Source: GWA1-40-21 sp038078215 (GTDB taxonomy: Bacteria > Patescibacteriota > Minisyncoccia > Phycocordibacterales > GWA1-40-21). From it: a DNA stretch of 11,876 nucleotides. Of this stretch, positions 1-5,933 are shown in pieces. The stretch's first letter is position 1, and the number at the start of each line of letters is the position of its first letter. Under the pieces are notes generated by a model. That model was not told the DNA's origin. It made no database searches and saw only the letters and a program-made list of their open reading frames with translations. Position numbers and translations under genes: made by a program. The stretch is taken from positions 1 to 11,876 of the forward strand of contig JBBUED010000014.1 of assembly GCA_038078215.1 (NCBI GenBank), in the 5' to 3' direction.

Positions 1-1324
1 CCGTTTCAAGCAAGTGAATTTTTTCGTGGCTTACGCTGAAACCTCCGGAGAGAGAGTGTCCGCCGTAGTTGAGGAGAAGTCCATACGGTAAAGATTTCAT
101 CAAGTTGATGAGGTTGACATTGTTCGGCGACCGGCACGAACCTTTTAAAATATCTTCCCCTTCTCTGCCCCAGAGAAACACCGGGCAAAAATTTTCTTGC
201 ATAAGCGTATTCGCGGCAAGCCCGAGAAGCGACGGTTTCCATTTCGGGTTCCCGAGCACGATGACTTCTTTTTTCTCCGCGCCGTCCGCGCGCGATAAGA
301 TGGTATGTTTCATCTCTTTAATCATTGAGGCGACGAGCCCCTTTCTTTCGTCATTTATTTTATTGAGATGAGTGCTCAACTCATCTGCCAAAATCTCATC
401 GGAAGTTGAAAGAAGTTTGAAAGCGTCCATCGGCACGCCCATTCTTGAAGCGGCGTTTATTCGGGGCGAGATTGTGAAACCAATATCTTCTTCAGTGATA
501 TGCTTCTGCTCCACTTTAATTTTTCTCAAAAGTTTCATAAGGCCGACGCGCGGAGATTTTCTCAAAACTTTCAAGCCGTAATAAGCGAATATTCTGTTTT
601 CTCCAGTGAGCGGAACCATATCGGAAAGTGTGGCGAGTCCGACCATATCAAGAAACCATTTTTCCGTCCCTTCTTTCAGTTGCCAGTCAAGATTTTTTTT
701 CGAGACTAAAGCTTGAATTAGTTTAAAAATGACGCCTGCCCCGCAGAGCATTTTTTCCGGATAGGCGCAATCAGTTTGTTTGGAATTTAAAATAGCGAAC
801 GCTGGCGGAATAGAGTCCCCAAGCTCGTGATGGTCGGTGATGATGACATCAATTTCTAATTCATTCAGTCGCTCCACTTCTTTCACATCGGCAATTCCGC
901 AGTCTATCGTTATTAGAAGTTTTGTTCCGCTCTTTCCAAATTCTTCCACCGCTTCCATATTAAGACCGAATCCTTCCTCGTGCCGATGAGGGATATAATT
1001 TTCAAAATTATTGAAACCAGTTTTTTTAAAAAAGTCGTGAAGAACAACTGCGCCCGGAATTCCATCCGCGTCGTAGTCGCTGTAGATTATTATTTTTTCA
1101 TTTTCATCAATCGCTTTTAAAATTCGTTCAACCACTTTGCCCATATCCTTCATAAGATACGGGTCGTGCGTGTCCCCCACATAATCAGGATTCAGAAATT
1201 TTTCCGCGTTATCGCTCGTTTCTATTCCCCGATAAAAAAGGAGATGTCTCAAAATCTCCGGATATGATTTCATTTCCTCTTTCGCGTTCTCCGGTATATC
1301 TTTTCTTACAGAATATTTTTTCAT
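1..1324 (-). CDS. recJ: Single-stranded-DNA-specific exonuclease RecJ (C-terminus beyond window)
   Basis: RecJ is a cytoplasmic 5'-3' exonuclease that degrades single-stranded DNA in RecF-type recombination and mismatch/base-excision repair. Reading the minus strand from ATG at 1324 gives 441 codons before the window edge, with no stop. The DHH-family motifs appear in order: DYDADG (residues 83-88), DCG (141-143), DHHE (164-167), CGAGV (194-198), the GLATLSDMVPL block with its metal-binding Asp near 235, PRINAASRMG (287-296), and the DHHA1 signature GGHSLSGG (421-428). Bacterial RecJ is usually about 550-580 residues, so the missing part is the C-terminal oligonucleotide-binding region. The start is supported by an extended -10 box 7 nt upstream and by the short conserved N-terminus. 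There is no Shine-Dalgarno. It sits downstream of an unrelated gene, separated by a terminator, so it has its own promoter. Confidence 0.96.
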   Translation of the reverse strand, partial: MKKYSVRKDIPENAKEEMKSYPEILRHLLFYRGIETSDNAEKFLNPDYVGDTHDPYLMKDMGKVVERILKAIDENEKIIIYSDYDADGIPGAVVLHDFFKKTGFNNFENYIPHRHEEGFGLNMEAVEEFGKSGTKLLITIDCGIADVKEVERLNELEIDVIITDHHELGDSIPPAFAILNSKQTDCAYPEKMLCGAGVIFKLIQALVSKKNLDWQLKEGTEKWFLDMVGLATLSDMVPLTGENRIFAYYGLKVLRKSPRVGLMKLLRKIKVEQKHITEEDIGFTISPRINAASRMGVPMDAFKLLSTSDEILADELSTHLNKINDERKGLVASMIKEMKHTILSRADGAEKKEVIVLGNPKWKPSLLGLAANTLMQENFCPVFLWGREGEDILKGSCRSPNNVNLINLMKSLPYGLLLNYGGHSLSGGFSVSHEKIHLLET

Positions 1325-1331
1325 AAAGTGG

Positions 1332-1340
1332 ATTATATCA
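1332..1340 (-). promoter_or_regulatory. Extended -10 promoter of recJ, leaderless geometry
   Basis: On the minus strand this reads TGATATAAT, a complete extended -10 element (TGnTATAAT). Only 7 nt lie between its end and the recJ ATG at 1324, so transcription would begin at or within a base of the start codon. A poor -35 (TTCAGA, around 1356-1361) is the best candidate upstream. The element is seen directly; the leaderless transcript is inferred from normal -10 to +1 spacing. Confidence 0.65.
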
Positions 1341-1371
1341 CGCCTTAATTTAAGTTCTGAATTATAATGTC

Positions 1372-1415
1372 TGAAAAAATAAAATCCTGCGAATTTAAGA
1401 TAATTCGCAGGATTT
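1372..1415 (-). terminator. Intrinsic terminator after the 1427-2167 gene
   Basis: A perfect 14-bp stem (1382-1395 pairing with 1402-1415) with a 6-nt loop is followed on the minus strand by TATTTTTTC. It begins 11 nt past the stop codon of the minus-strand gene at 1427-2167 and precedes the recJ promoter, insulating recJ from read-through. Confidence 0.88.
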
Positions 1416-1426
1416 GAAAAACTCCA

Positions 1427-2167
1427 CTAAGGGAACATTACGCCACCATATCCTCTTTGCTCTCCGCTCTCTTTTTTCTTTTCTGTTTCAAATTCTACGA
1501 CAAAAATAAAAGCGGTAATTTTTTTCGGAATTAGTTTTTTGATAATCGTGAATCTTGTTGGGTATGCTAACGACTCCGCGCTATCATAATTTTTCGGTCC
1601 TTCTTCATCGGCGAAGAATGAACGGGTAGAGGGGGAAAAATTGGTAAAATAATCGCTACTAATATCATGACCGCTACAACTACCCGAAGGGTAAAGTCGT
1701 TTACTGGGGACAAACCCCTCGCAACGACTGACTCGTATCGCCCGTTGCGCCTTATCACACAGGATTATTGCCCCTTCTTCCAATCCTCTTAATAGATTCC
1801 TTTTCCCAAGGAGGAGTGTTTTGAGAGCATTTGCGCTGATGTCATCACTTTTTACCATGTTTAGTTTTTTTGCGACCGTATGATCATCGTCTTCGAATGT
1901 AAGACACGAAATATTGTTATTAACTAGTTCAACCATTTTCCCTAGCGACAATTTTTTCAAAGACATATATTTTTTCAAAGACAACTTATCATCATCGTCA
2001 TTAGGATTAAGGAAAACGGCATTTCTAATAATTGCAATTTTTTTATCCTTAAAACATTTATTGTCGGGTATTCCCAGTTGGTAATTTTTATTGCTCCAAA
2101 AATCAATATTCAATTTATAAATAACATTTTTTTTAAATTTCAAAACTAGTTTTTTTGTAGCCCCCAT
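1427..2167 (-). CDS. Unknown protein, 246 residues
   Basis: I do not recognise this family. The ATG at 2167 follows AAAGGGG at 2177-2183 (9-nt spacing), a plausible ribosome site, and the gene ends at a strong terminator, so it is probably expressed. Three parts can be seen. An AT-rich, lysine-rich N-terminal half (1-137) includes an acidic NDDDDK stretch near 56-61 and a duplicated SLKK unit (63-72). A compositionally different middle (about 138-200) is rich in Arg, Ser, Gly and Phe. A C-terminal part has a hydrophobic strand around 218-226, a charged KKKESGEQ run and a glycine-rich end. There is no signal peptide or clear membrane helix. The middle is encoded by a GC-richer, palindrome-rich island, so it may have entered the frame by insertion. 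The alternative is that only the N-terminal half is an ancestral gene extended by read-through. Confidence 0.6.
   Translation of the reverse strand: MGATKKLVLKFKKNVIYKLNIDFWSNKNYQLGIPDNKCFKDKKIAIIRNAVFLNPNDDDDKLSLKKYMSLKKLSLGKMVELVNNNISCLTFEDDDHTVAKKLNMVKSDDISANALKTLLLGKRNLLRGLEEGAIILCDKAQRAIRVSRCEGFVPSKRLYPSGSCSGHDISSDYFTNFSPSTRSFFADEEGPKNYDSAESLAYPTRFTIIKKLIPKKITAFIFVVEFETEKKKESGEQRGYGGVMFP
1681..1728. repeat. Paired stem-loop GC island inside the unknown gene
   Basis: Two inverted repeats lie side by side in codons about 147-163 of the 1427-2167 gene. TACCC-GAA-GGGTA spans 1681-1693. An outer pair GTCGTT (1696-1701) and AACGAC (1723-1728) encloses an inner GGGG-ACAAA-CCCC stem (1706-1718). 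The stretch is clearly richer in G and C than the gene on either side. This resembles palindromic elements that insert in frame within coding sequences, but the family is unidentified. Confidence 0.5.
1951..1983. repeat. 18-bp-period tandem duplication in the unknown gene
   Basis: The 15-mer ATTTTTTCAAAGACA occurs at 1951-1965 and again at 1969-1983, a period of 18 bp or six codons. It yields the doubled SLKK unit near residues 63-72 of the 1427-2167 protein, so the repeat keeps the frame. Confidence 0.7.
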
Positions 2168-2312
2168 GTTAATGAGCCCCTTTCTTTTTCTAAAAAGTTT
2201 TTAAGTTAATATCACATTCTGTTGAAAGATTACACCAAGGAATGAAATTAAAACAATACTTCTTGATAATTACTGGAAAATGCTTTATTTGCGACCTATT
2301 TTAGCTTAAAAC

Positions 2313-2340
2313 TTGACAAGAAACTTGTCATAAGTATAAT
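2313..2340 (+). promoter_or_regulatory. Consensus sigma-70-type promoter of the TrmB-like gene
   Basis: TTGACA at 2313-2318 and TATAAT at 2335-2340 are both perfect consensus hexamers, separated by 16 nt. Transcription should start near 2346-2348. The first in-frame ATG at 2343 lies only 2 nt past the -10 and would be upstream of that start point, so this promoter argues for the ATG at 2364 as the true start. Confidence 0.85.
2314..2330. promoter_or_regulatory. Operator-like inverted repeat between -35 and -10
   Basis: TGACAAG-AAA-CTTGTCA is a perfect 7-bp inverted repeat with a 3-nt centre. It overlaps the -35 hexamer and most of the spacer of the promoter just upstream of a winged-helix regulator gene. 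A protein bound here would block RNA polymerase, so negative autoregulation by the adjacent TrmB-like protein is the simplest reading. That link is inferred. Confidence 0.7.
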
Positions 2341-2363
2341 GAATGACAATAAAGTCTAAAAAT

Positions 2364-3206
2364 ATGTTTAATAAAGAGGCTGTAAAATTACTGGGATTAT
2401 CTAAAAAGGAGGATAGGATAATTAAATTTATTGGCGCGGTTCCCCATTCCACCGTTACAAATATCGCCATGGAAACAAAAATTCCAAGAACTACTGTTCA
2501 TTTTTTATTGAAAAAAATGGCTAAAAGAGGGCTGGCCGAAAGGATTGCCGTAAGCGGCCATTATGAATGGAAGGTTTTTTCTCAGACCGATTTTTCCCAA
2601 AAGTTAAGAAGGCTACTGTCGGATTTTGAGGTCAAGACAGACATATTAGGAGGCATTGAGGGGCAAGGCATTGGAGTAGAGATATACAGCGGGAAGGAAA
2701 AAGTCAAAGAAATATACAAAAACATTCTAAAAGCGGGAAAAAACGAAAGGGTTTATGTCATTCAAGGAAATAAGTCGGCCAAGAGAGCGCTTGAAAAAAT
2801 AGAGAAGAAGTATTTCTTTAATTTTCACAAAGCATTTAAGAAAAAGGGTATTATTATGGAAGGAGTGATTGGCGAAAGCACTTTGGATATTTTTAAAAAT
2901 TTGGCGATAGACGAATTGAAATCCCATGCTGACAGGCTTATTATCACCCACATTGTTCCCGATCAGTTTGTTGACTTTGACATAGATATAATCATTTATG
3001 GCAATTATGTTTTCATCGTTAATGTTGAAGAAGAAAAAATAATTTTTATAAAAAACAACTCTATCATTCAGGCTCTCAAAAAATTATTCGCTTTTATTCA
3101 GGATAATTCTAAAAAAATAGACCTTAATGCTTATATTAAACAGATAATTGAGAATAAAACTTTAAACAGTCGTTATTCCAATAGCTTTGTCGTCAACTCC
3201 GGCTGA
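2364..3206 (+). CDS. TrmB-like transcriptional regulator
   Basis: This is a probable DNA-binding regulator of the TrmB type, which in archaea and some bacteria controls sugar uptake and central metabolism. From ATG 2364 it has 280 residues; an upstream in-frame ATG at 2343 would add seven but falls before the expected transcription start. The first ~70 residues form a winged helix-turn-helix: AVPHSTVTNIAMETKIPRTT is the recognition region, followed by VHFLLKKMAKRGLAER, the wing-proximal helix. The rest resembles the TrmB sensor half: IYSGKEKVKEIYKNIL opens a mixed alpha/beta domain, with a hydrophobic beta-rich stretch (DIDIIIYGNYVFIVNV) and a C-terminal helix. No membrane segment is visible. 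The leader has no Shine-Dalgarno. It has its own consensus promoter with an overlapping inverted repeat, and its 3' end overlaps the convergent CapA gene by 34 bp. The ligand is unknown. Confidence 0.82.
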   Translation: MFNKEAVKLLGLSKKEDRIIKFIGAVPHSTVTNIAMETKIPRTTVHFLLKKMAKRGLAERIAVSGHYEWKVFSQTDFSQKLRRLLSDFEVKTDILGGIEGQGIGVEIYSGKEKVKEIYKNILKAGKNERVYVIQGNKSAKRALEKIEKKYFFNFHKAFKKKGIIMEGVIGESTLDIFKNLAIDELKSHADRLIITHIVPDQFVDFDIDIIIYGNYVFIVNVEEEKIIFIKNNSIIQALKKLFAFIQDNSKKIDLNAYIKQIIENKTLNSRYSNSFVVNSG

Positions 3207-4258
3207 TAGTATTTGTTTATTATAGTTTTGTCGGAGGAGACTTCGGTTATTTTTTTATTTTCCACTGTCGCCTTGAGCACCAGCCCCTCCATCGTCTCTT
3301 TTGAGAAATGCTGGTCAAAGACGAAATTACCCAGACTGTAAGCTATGTATTTATCTTTGTATTTTTCTATCGGCTCCACCACATGAGGATGATGTCCGAC
3401 GACCAAATCGGCTCCATAGTCAACGGCTTTATGGGCAATATTTTTCTGATAAGCGTTTGGCTCTGTTTTGTATTCTTCGCCGAAATGGAAAGATGCAATT
3501 ACGATATCATTTTCAGACTCGGCTTTCTCAATTCCCAACTTCAGTTTTTCATCGGAAATAATAGCAATTCCGGCGGCACTGTCTGTCGCCTCAAGATATC
3601 CTTTGCCGAACTCGCTGAAAGAAAGGTAAGCAATTCTAGTATCGCCGACCAAAATAATTTTCGGCTCATAGGCTTCGTCTTTATTTTTACCTCCACCGGA
3701 ATAAACTATCCCCGCATCTTTCAAATTTTGAAAAGTGTCTTTAATTGCGACTTTTCCCCAATCGCCCATATGATTGTTGGCGACTGATAAAATATCAAAC
3801 CCCGCTTCTTTTAGAGATTTCGCGGAACGCGGATCCATGCGGAATGAATAAATTGACCCGGATAAAGTTCCTTTATCAGAAATAGGCCCCTCTAGATTCC
3901 CGAATAAAATATCAAAACTGTTGAGATAATCTTTTATTTTTTCAAAGGCGAAAATATAATCACCATTGCCATATTTCTCTACGCTGTTTTTCATTCCGCG
4001 ATCAAGCATTATGTCTCCGACGAATCCGAGGTAAATTTTTTTCGACACCGAATCAGCCGATTTTGTTTCATCAAATTGTTTCAAAGCGACAAGCCCCGCG
4101 ATCTGTTTCTCTTTCTGCGACTCGCTGTTTCTGACAATAATCAAATTGCTGTCGGCGAGGCGCGGTCCGTATTTGCCGGCAAACAATAAAACAAAAATCA
4201 GAGCCGTGAACTTCAAGAAAAAAAAGAAACCTCTTTTGTCAAAATTAGATTCTTCCAT
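3173..4258 (-). CDS. CapA-type (PGA_cap) metallophosphatase, membrane-anchored
   Basis: This belongs to the calcineurin-like metallophosphatase branch named after CapA of poly-gamma-glutamate capsule synthesis; the reaction in most members is unknown. From ATG 4258 it has 361 residues: a basic N-terminus, one hydrophobic segment (about 10-27, signal anchor), then an extracytoplasmic catalytic domain. Metal-site motifs are in order: GFVGDIMLDRG (GD at 81-82), GNLEGP (120-125), ANNHMGDWG (NNH 161-163), SFHFGEE (His 258), GHHPHVVEP (288-296) and SLGNFVFD (308-315). All expected metal-binding blocks are present, so it should be active. An ATG at 4288 would add ten residues and is a possible alternative start; neither has a Shine-Dalgarno. 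TATAAA at 4275-4280 is a possible -10. No capB, capC or other capsule genes are nearby, so capsule synthesis should not be assumed. It is divergent from the HIT gene and convergent with the TrmB-like gene. Confidence 0.9.
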   Translation of the reverse strand: MEESNFDKRGFFFFLKFTALIFVLLFAGKYGPRLADSNLIIVRNSESQKEKQIAGLVALKQFDETKSADSVSKKIYLGFVGDIMLDRGMKNSVEKYGNGDYIFAFEKIKDYLNSFDILFGNLEGPISDKGTLSGSIYSFRMDPRSAKSLKEAGFDILSVANNHMGDWGKVAIKDTFQNLKDAGIVYSGGGKNKDEAYEPKIILVGDTRIAYLSFSEFGKGYLEATDSAAGIAIISDEKLKLGIEKAESENDIVIASFHFGEEYKTEPNAYQKNIAHKAVDYGADLVVGHHPHVVEPIEKYKDKYIAYSLGNFVFDQHFSKETMEGLVLKATVENKKITEVSSDKTIINKYYQPELTTKLLE

Positions 4259-4295
4259 AATTTGTTTAGAGATTTTTATAATTAACATTTTATCA

Positions 4296-4301
4296 TATAA
4301 T
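4296..4301 (+). promoter_or_regulatory. -10 box of the HIT gene, leaderless geometry
   Basis: TATAAT lies 6 nt before the HIT ATG at 4308, so the expected transcription start coincides with the start codon. No good -35 is visible (TTTTTA at 4273-4278 is the nearest in place). The same interval must hold the divergent CapA promoter. Confidence 0.6.
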
Positions 4302-4307
4302 GTGTTT

Positions 4308-4703
4308 ATGGACGAATGCATATTCTGCAAAATAATAAAAGGAACGATACCGGTGGCTAAGATATATGAGGATGATGAGATACTCGCTTTTTTAGACATT
4401 AAGCCTGTGAATCACGGACACGCGCTTGTCATACCCAAGAAACATTACGAAAAAATGGAAAGCGCTCCGGACGAGGTTGTGGCAGATGTTTTTATCGGCG
4501 CAAAAAAATTGATGGGGGTCATTAAAGAAGCGGTATCCGCCGATTTCGTCGTTCTTTCAGTTGTCGGAATAGATGTTCCCCACTTTCATGTCCATCTCAT
4601 TCCCCGATACTTCAACGACAAAATGCCCGTCTTCTGGCCGAGGAAAGAATACAAAGAAGGAGAGAAAGAAATAGTGGCGGAGAAAATAAAGAAATTTTTA
4701 TGA
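4308..4703 (+). CDS. HIT family (HINT-like) nucleotide hydrolase
   Basis: HIT proteins are small cytoplasmic enzymes that hydrolyse nucleoside phosphoramidates or dinucleoside polyphosphates through a histidine nucleophile. This one has 131 residues, typical for the HINT branch (about 110-140). It begins with CIFCKIIKGTIP (4-15), a Cys-x-x-Cys seen in zinc-binding HINT members, followed by the DIKPVNHGHALVIPKKH substrate-side block (30-46). The histidine triad is PHFHVHLIPR with His 92, 94 and 96. The segment before the triad reads GIDVPH rather than the common GQ-x-V-x-H, a modest divergence. ATG 4308 is chosen because family similarity begins there and a TATAAT lies 6 nt upstream; the longer in-frame reading would run into the divergent CapA gene. 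It ends at a hairpin shared with the convergent dipeptidase-like gene. Confidence 0.93.
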   Translation: MDECIFCKIIKGTIPVAKIYEDDEILAFLDIKPVNHGHALVIPKKHYEKMESAPDEVVADVFIGAKKLMGVIKEAVSADFVVLSVVGIDVPHFHVHLIPRYFNDKMPVFWPRKEYKEGEKEIVAEKIKKFL

Positions 4704-4724
4704 GGTCAGTATTTGTAAACAAAT

Positions 4725-4756
4725 ATCGCCGAAAAGCTTGAAAGCTTTTCGGCGAT
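4725..4756. terminator. Bidirectional hairpin between HIT and dipeptidase-like genes
   Basis: A perfect 15-bp stem (4725-4739 with 4742-4756) has only GA at its centre. Both flanks are AT-rich but lack a long T run (TTTAATAAAA on plus; ATTTGTTTAC on minus). It lies between two convergent stop codons, so it likely ends both transcripts. A second short palindrome, TATTTGT-AA-ACAAATA (4710-4725), abuts its left base. Confidence 0.75.
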
Positions 4757-4781
4757 TTAATAAAAGTCAATGAATTAAATT

Positions 4782-4795
4782 TAGAATTTTAGAAC
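4782..4795. repeat. TAGAA direct repeats beyond the dipeptidase-like stop
   Basis: TAGAA occurs at 4782-4786 and TAGAAC at 4790-4795, 8 bp apart, immediately before the minus-strand stop at 4796. The same TAGAAC word recurs four times on the other side of the gene (5892-5933). Confidence 0.4.
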
Positions 4796-5773
4796 TTATT
4801 GAGCAGGCAATGCCCGTTCAAAAAAATTAAAAAGGTTTTGCCCAAAGACTTTTTCCGAAGTCCCCACCGGGAAATATGGCAGGCAAAATTTGTACAATTT
4901 TTCAAGCATATCCGGTCCCATAACTGAAAGTGGGTTTTCCGGAAATCTGGCGCCCTGTGTCCCAAGCGGATCCAGTTTTTTTGACATTACTTGGAACTGT
5001 TTCCGAGCTTCCTCTGTATCGCGAGTGATATACAAATCATCACTACCAACACACACCGAGTCTTGTCCGCACAAACTAATGGCGTGAGCAAGGTGGTCTT
5101 TAAAAGGAAAAACAGAATTGTCACACTCGTGGTTAGTGAATGTGAGTGTTGAAATTCCAACAATTCCCCCTAGCTCCACTACCCTCTTAAAAACATCATC
5201 AGGCAAATTCCGGAAATGATGATACCGGGAATAACATCCTCCATGAGAGGCCATTATTTTAGGCGTGTAACTACTTTCCTTGGCATAACTTATAATATCC
5301 CTAGCCATTTTATGACTAGAGTGGGATAAATCAACAATTATCCTATCACAAGCGCAATCTCTGATAAAACGGTATCCCTCATTGGACAACCCGAAATCAG
5401 AATTAAACCAACCGCTTCCTAAAATATTTTGCTCATCATAACAGGGAGCAATTATTCTGACCCCAGCCTCTTTCAGTTTTAGAACACTTTCGCACTCTAC
5501 CATGTCTTTGGGAGTATTTTGCATCCCCAATATAACAGCCACTTTTTTATCGACTACAGCCGATGAGAGGTCTTTCTGATTCGTAATCAACCTTAATCGT
5601 GGCTGACTTAGAATCATTTTTTTAAACTTCTCAATCTCTTTCAGAGTTTCCTCCATTGTGTCTACCCACGGCGGAACCGCCGTAAGATGAACTAAATCAA
5701 GTTTCAGTTCTTTCTCAACAGTAATCGGACCGCCTCTACCGCCAAGAAATCCCAAAGAATCTCCGTAAAACAT
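4796..5773 (-). CDS. Divergent membrane dipeptidase-like protein (peptidase M19 family)
   Basis: M19 enzymes are zinc metallohydrolases with a TIM-barrel fold that cleave dipeptides, including D-residue substrates. This protein has 325 residues, near family size. Family landmarks are FGLSNEGYRFI followed by IVDLSHSSH (metal His about 151), ASHGGCYSRYHHFRNL (metal His about 177, Arg about 188), ELGGIVGIS, CVGSDD (Asp about 245) and the closing KVFGQNLFNFFE. Two sites are altered. The N-terminal His-x-Asp metal pair reads Tyr-Gly-Asp (residues 3-5), and the usual bridging-Glu motif (GIEG) reads GMQN, Gln near 85. Catalysis may be changed or lost. The start is the ATG at 5773 because GGAGGT stands 4 nt upstream; a longer TTG-initiated reading would run through that site. 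There is no signal peptide, so it is cytoplasmic. Promoter, palindrome and strong ribosome site make it a self-contained unit unlike its neighbours. Confidence 0.85.
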   Translation of the reverse strand: MFYGDSLGFLGGRGGPITVEKELKLDLVHLTAVPPWVDTMEETLKEIEKFKKMILSQPRLRLITNQKDLSSAVVDKKVAVILGMQNTPKDMVECESVLKLKEAGVRIIAPCYDEQNILGSGWFNSDFGLSNEGYRFIRDCACDRIIVDLSHSSHKMARDIISYAKESSYTPKIMASHGGCYSRYHHFRNLPDDVFKRVVELGGIVGISTLTFTNHECDNSVFPFKDHLAHAISLCGQDSVCVGSDDLYITRDTEEARKQFQVMSKKLDPLGTQGARFPENPLSVMGPDMLEKLYKFCLPYFPVGTSEKVFGQNLFNFFERALPAQ

Positions 5774-5777
5774 AATG

Positions 5778-5783
5778 ACCTCC
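5778..5783 (-). promoter_or_regulatory. Shine-Dalgarno site deciding the dipeptidase-like start
   Basis: GGAGGT on the minus strand, 4 nt before ATG 5773, is the strongest ribosome-binding site in the window. Most neighbours have none. It fixes the start and rules out the upstream in-frame TTG. Confidence 0.85.
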
Positions 5784-5814
5784 TTTTCCAATTTTTCTAA
5801 AATCTCAATGAACT

Positions 5815-5832
5815 ATTCGGAACATTCCGAAT
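5815..5832. promoter_or_regulatory. Palindromic operator candidate at the dipeptidase-like transcription start
   Basis: ATTCGGAACATTCCGAAT has perfect 8-bp arms with a 2-nt centre. It lies just downstream of the proposed -10, at about +1 to +18 of the transcript, where a bound repressor would block initiation. No copy was noticed elsewhere in the window, and the cognate protein is unknown. Confidence 0.6.
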
Positions 5833-5839
5833 TAAAACT

Positions 5840-5868
5840 AATAAAGCATAAAATAGCCGAAAGGTCAA
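5840..5868 (-). promoter_or_regulatory. Promoter of the dipeptidase-like gene
   Basis: The minus strand has TTGACC (5863-5868), a 17-nt spacer and TTTATT (5840-5845) preceded by TG in the extended -10 position. Transcription should start near 5833, giving a leader of about 60 nt that contains the palindrome and the GGAGGT site. Confidence 0.6.
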
Positions 5869-5891
5869 ATTTTTTTCACAACTCTCTCACT

Positions 5892-5933
5892 TAGAACAAC
5901 TAGAACGTTTAGAACATTTCCCTCAACTAGAAC
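5892..5933. repeat. TAGAAC repeats with a 9-bp register
   Basis: TAGAAC starts at 5892, 5901, 5910 and 5928. The first three are exactly 9 bp apart and the fourth is two periods further on; the skipped unit at 5919 is degenerate. The array overlaps the last codons of pgk and sits upstream of the dipeptidase-like promoter. Function is unknown; it could be binding sites or a decayed minisatellite. Confidence 0.65.

Noticed and set aside
1567..1758. 63-residue hydrophobic frame inside the unknown gene on the same strand
   Set aside because: It is an alternate frame through the GC island of the longer gene, with no ribosome site or family similarity.
1681..1760. tRNA-like or other structured RNA gene
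   Set aside because: The stem-loops do not form a cloverleaf, there is no T-arm or acceptor stem, and the region is inside an open frame.
3308..3787. 159-residue plus-strand frame within capA
   Set aside because: It is antisense to a strongly motif-supported CapA domain and resembles no family.
3173..4258. Capsule or poly-gamma-glutamate biosynthesis locus
   Set aside because: Only the CapA-like phosphatase domain is present; capB/capC or other polymer genes are absent.
4146..4307. Upstream extension of the HIT frame
   Set aside because: It would overlap the CapA start and N-terminus; HIT similarity begins at 4308, just after a TATAAT box.
5892..5933. CRISPR array
   Set aside because: The repeat unit is about 6 bp with a 9-bp period, far too short for CRISPR repeats and spacers, and there are no cas genes.
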